Positions 5,595 to 6,440 of a DNA stretch of 6,440 bases are shown here, piece after piece. This DNA is from Bacteroidales bacterium UBA1215 (GTDB lineage Bacteria > Bacteroidota > Bacteroidia > Bacteroidales > WCHB1-69), in contig DBXJ01000006.1 in NCBI GenBank assembly GCA_002309475.1, forward strand, positions 1 to 6,440, given 5' to 3'. Positions within the stretch are counted from its first letter, which is position 1. The number at the start of each line of letters is the position of its first letter. The notes beneath the pieces were generated by a model. That model searched no databases, was not told where the DNA came from, and was given only the letters and a program-made list of their open reading frames with translations. Position numbers and translations under genes: made by a program.

Positions 5595-6440
5595 TTACTT
5601 CACTTCTTCAAAGTCAACGTCTGTCACTTCTGAGTCACCATTTTTTCCGCCTTGGTTTTGCTGACCGCCTTGTTGTTGGTTGAAACCTTGGCCTCCATTA
5701 GGTTGAGCTTGTTGTTGAGCGTTGTACATTTCTTGAGAGATGCTTTGCCAAATGTCGTTCAACTCTTTCATGGCAGCATCTATGGCAGCCAAATCTTTGT
5801 TTTTGTGAGCTTCACGCAATTTGTTGTTAGCAGCCTCAATTTGAGATTTTTTGTCAGCCGGCATCTTGTCACCCAATTCCTTCAACTGTTTGTCAGTTTG
5901 GAATATCATGGCATCTGCTGCATTGATTTTGTCAATTTCTTCCTTTTGTTTTTTATCGGCTTCTGCATTTGCTTCAGCTTCGGCTTTCATACGTTTGATT
6001 TCGTCTTCACTCAAGCCGGAAGAAGCGGTAATGGTAATATGTTGTTCTTTTCCTGTAGCCTTGTCTTTAGCGGTTACATTCAAAATACCATTGGAGTCGA
6101 TATCAAAAGAAACTTCTATTTGAGGAACGCCACGCGGTGCAGGCATAATGCCGTCCAAATCGAATCGGCCTACTTGCTTGTTGTCTTTTGCCATAGGACG
6201 TTCACCTTGCAAAACATTGATAGTTACTGAAGGCTGGTTGTCGGCTGCAGTGGAGAAAACTTCTGTCTTTTTGGTAGGAATGGTGGTATTGGCATCAATC
6301 AATTTGGTCATCACACCACCCAATGTTTCAATACCCAAAGAAAGCGGAGTTACATCCAACAAAAGCACGTCTTTTACTTCACCTGTCAATACACCGCCTT
6401 GTATAGCTGCACCCACTGCCACTACTTCGTCAGGATTTAC
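5595..6440 (-). CDS. dnaK: Chaperone DnaK (Hsp70), C-terminal 281 residues; 5' end outside window
   Basis: DnaK is the ATP-driven cytoplasmic chaperone that works with DnaJ and GrpE in protein folding and stress response. The visible part starts at VNPDEVVAVGAAIQGGVLTG, the end of the ATPase domain, at about residue 365 in E. coli numbering, so roughly the first 360 residues are missing only because the window ends. Next come the interdomain linker VLLLDVTP (fragment residues about 25-32), the substrate-binding beta domain (TTIPTKKTEVFSTAADNQ, VLQGER, FDLDGIMPAPRGVPQIEV, FDIDSNGILNVTAKDKATG), and the helical lid from SSGLSEDEIKRM on. A Gln/Gly/Asn-rich tail follows and ends in DVDFEEVK, the usual DnaK C-terminus. 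The frame stays open to the window edge. It has a strong terminator just downstream and converges with the glycosyltransferase gene. Identification is secure. Confidence 0.98.
   Translation of the reverse strand, partial: VNPDEVVAVGAAIQGGVLTGEVKDVLLLDVTPLSLGIETLGGVMTKLIDANTTIPTKKTEVFSTAADNQPSVTINVLQGERPMAKDNKQVGRFDLDGIMPAPRGVPQIEVSFDIDSNGILNVTAKDKATGKEQHITITASSGLSEDEIKRMKAEAEANAEADKKQKEEIDKINAADAMIFQTDKQLKELGDKMPADKKSQIEAANNKLREAHKNKDLAAIDAAMKELNDIWQSISQEMYNAQQQAQPNGGQGFNQQQGGQQNQGGKNGDSEVTDVDFEEVK

Noticed and set aside
5652..6230. Open frame of 192 codons on the plus strand opposite dnaK.
   Set aside because: Its Phe/Leu/Val/Ser-rich translation is the typical shadow of the Lys/Glu/Ala-rich dnaK coding strand.

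Overview
The window looks like AT-rich chromosomal DNA from a member of the Bacteroidota, most likely order Bacteroidales; I cannot name the genus. Three things point there. The DnaK fragment has the conserved DnaK core with a Gln/Gly/Asn-rich C-terminal tail. There is a secreted protein resembling the PCMD (putative carbohydrate metabolism domain) family, which is typical of gut Bacteroidetes. Four intact or nearly intact genes are each preceded by an exact match to the Bacteroidetes -7 promoter element TAnnTTTGC.

Layout, left to right. (1) Positions 1-922, minus strand: the first 21 codons of a flavodoxin/NADPH-dependent FMN reductase-like protein, lying downstream of a complete acyl-ACP thioesterase that has its own nearly leaderless promoter. 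(2) Positions 978-2041, minus strand: a secreted PCMD-like protein followed by an intrinsic terminator. (3) Positions 2254-3141, plus strand: an AraC-family transcription regulator, divergent from the PCMD gene across a 212-bp region holding a promoter for each. (4) Positions 3283-5366, plus strand: a large multi-pass membrane glycosyltransferase of the ArnT/PMT-like (GT39-type) class, with a C-terminal beta-rich domain resembling a carbohydrate-binding jelly roll. It is broken into two overlapping reading frames at a T8 homopolymer (4180-4187). (5) Positions 5536-6440, minus strand: the 3' portion of dnaK with a strong terminator, convergent with the glycosyltransferase.

The genes do not form one obvious pathway. 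Thioesterase and flavoprotein may be co-transcribed. The PCMD gene and araC are a divergent pair, so the regulator could control its neighbour, though nothing in the sequence proves it. The most interesting item is the glycosyltransferase: its two halves read as one roughly 694-residue protein if the T8 tract is read as T9 (or T6). That is compatible with an assembly or sequencing error, a recent inactivating mutation, phase variation, or recoding by ribosomal or transcriptional slippage. I saw no mobile element, CRISPR array, tRNA or rRNA, and no clearly new multi-gene system.
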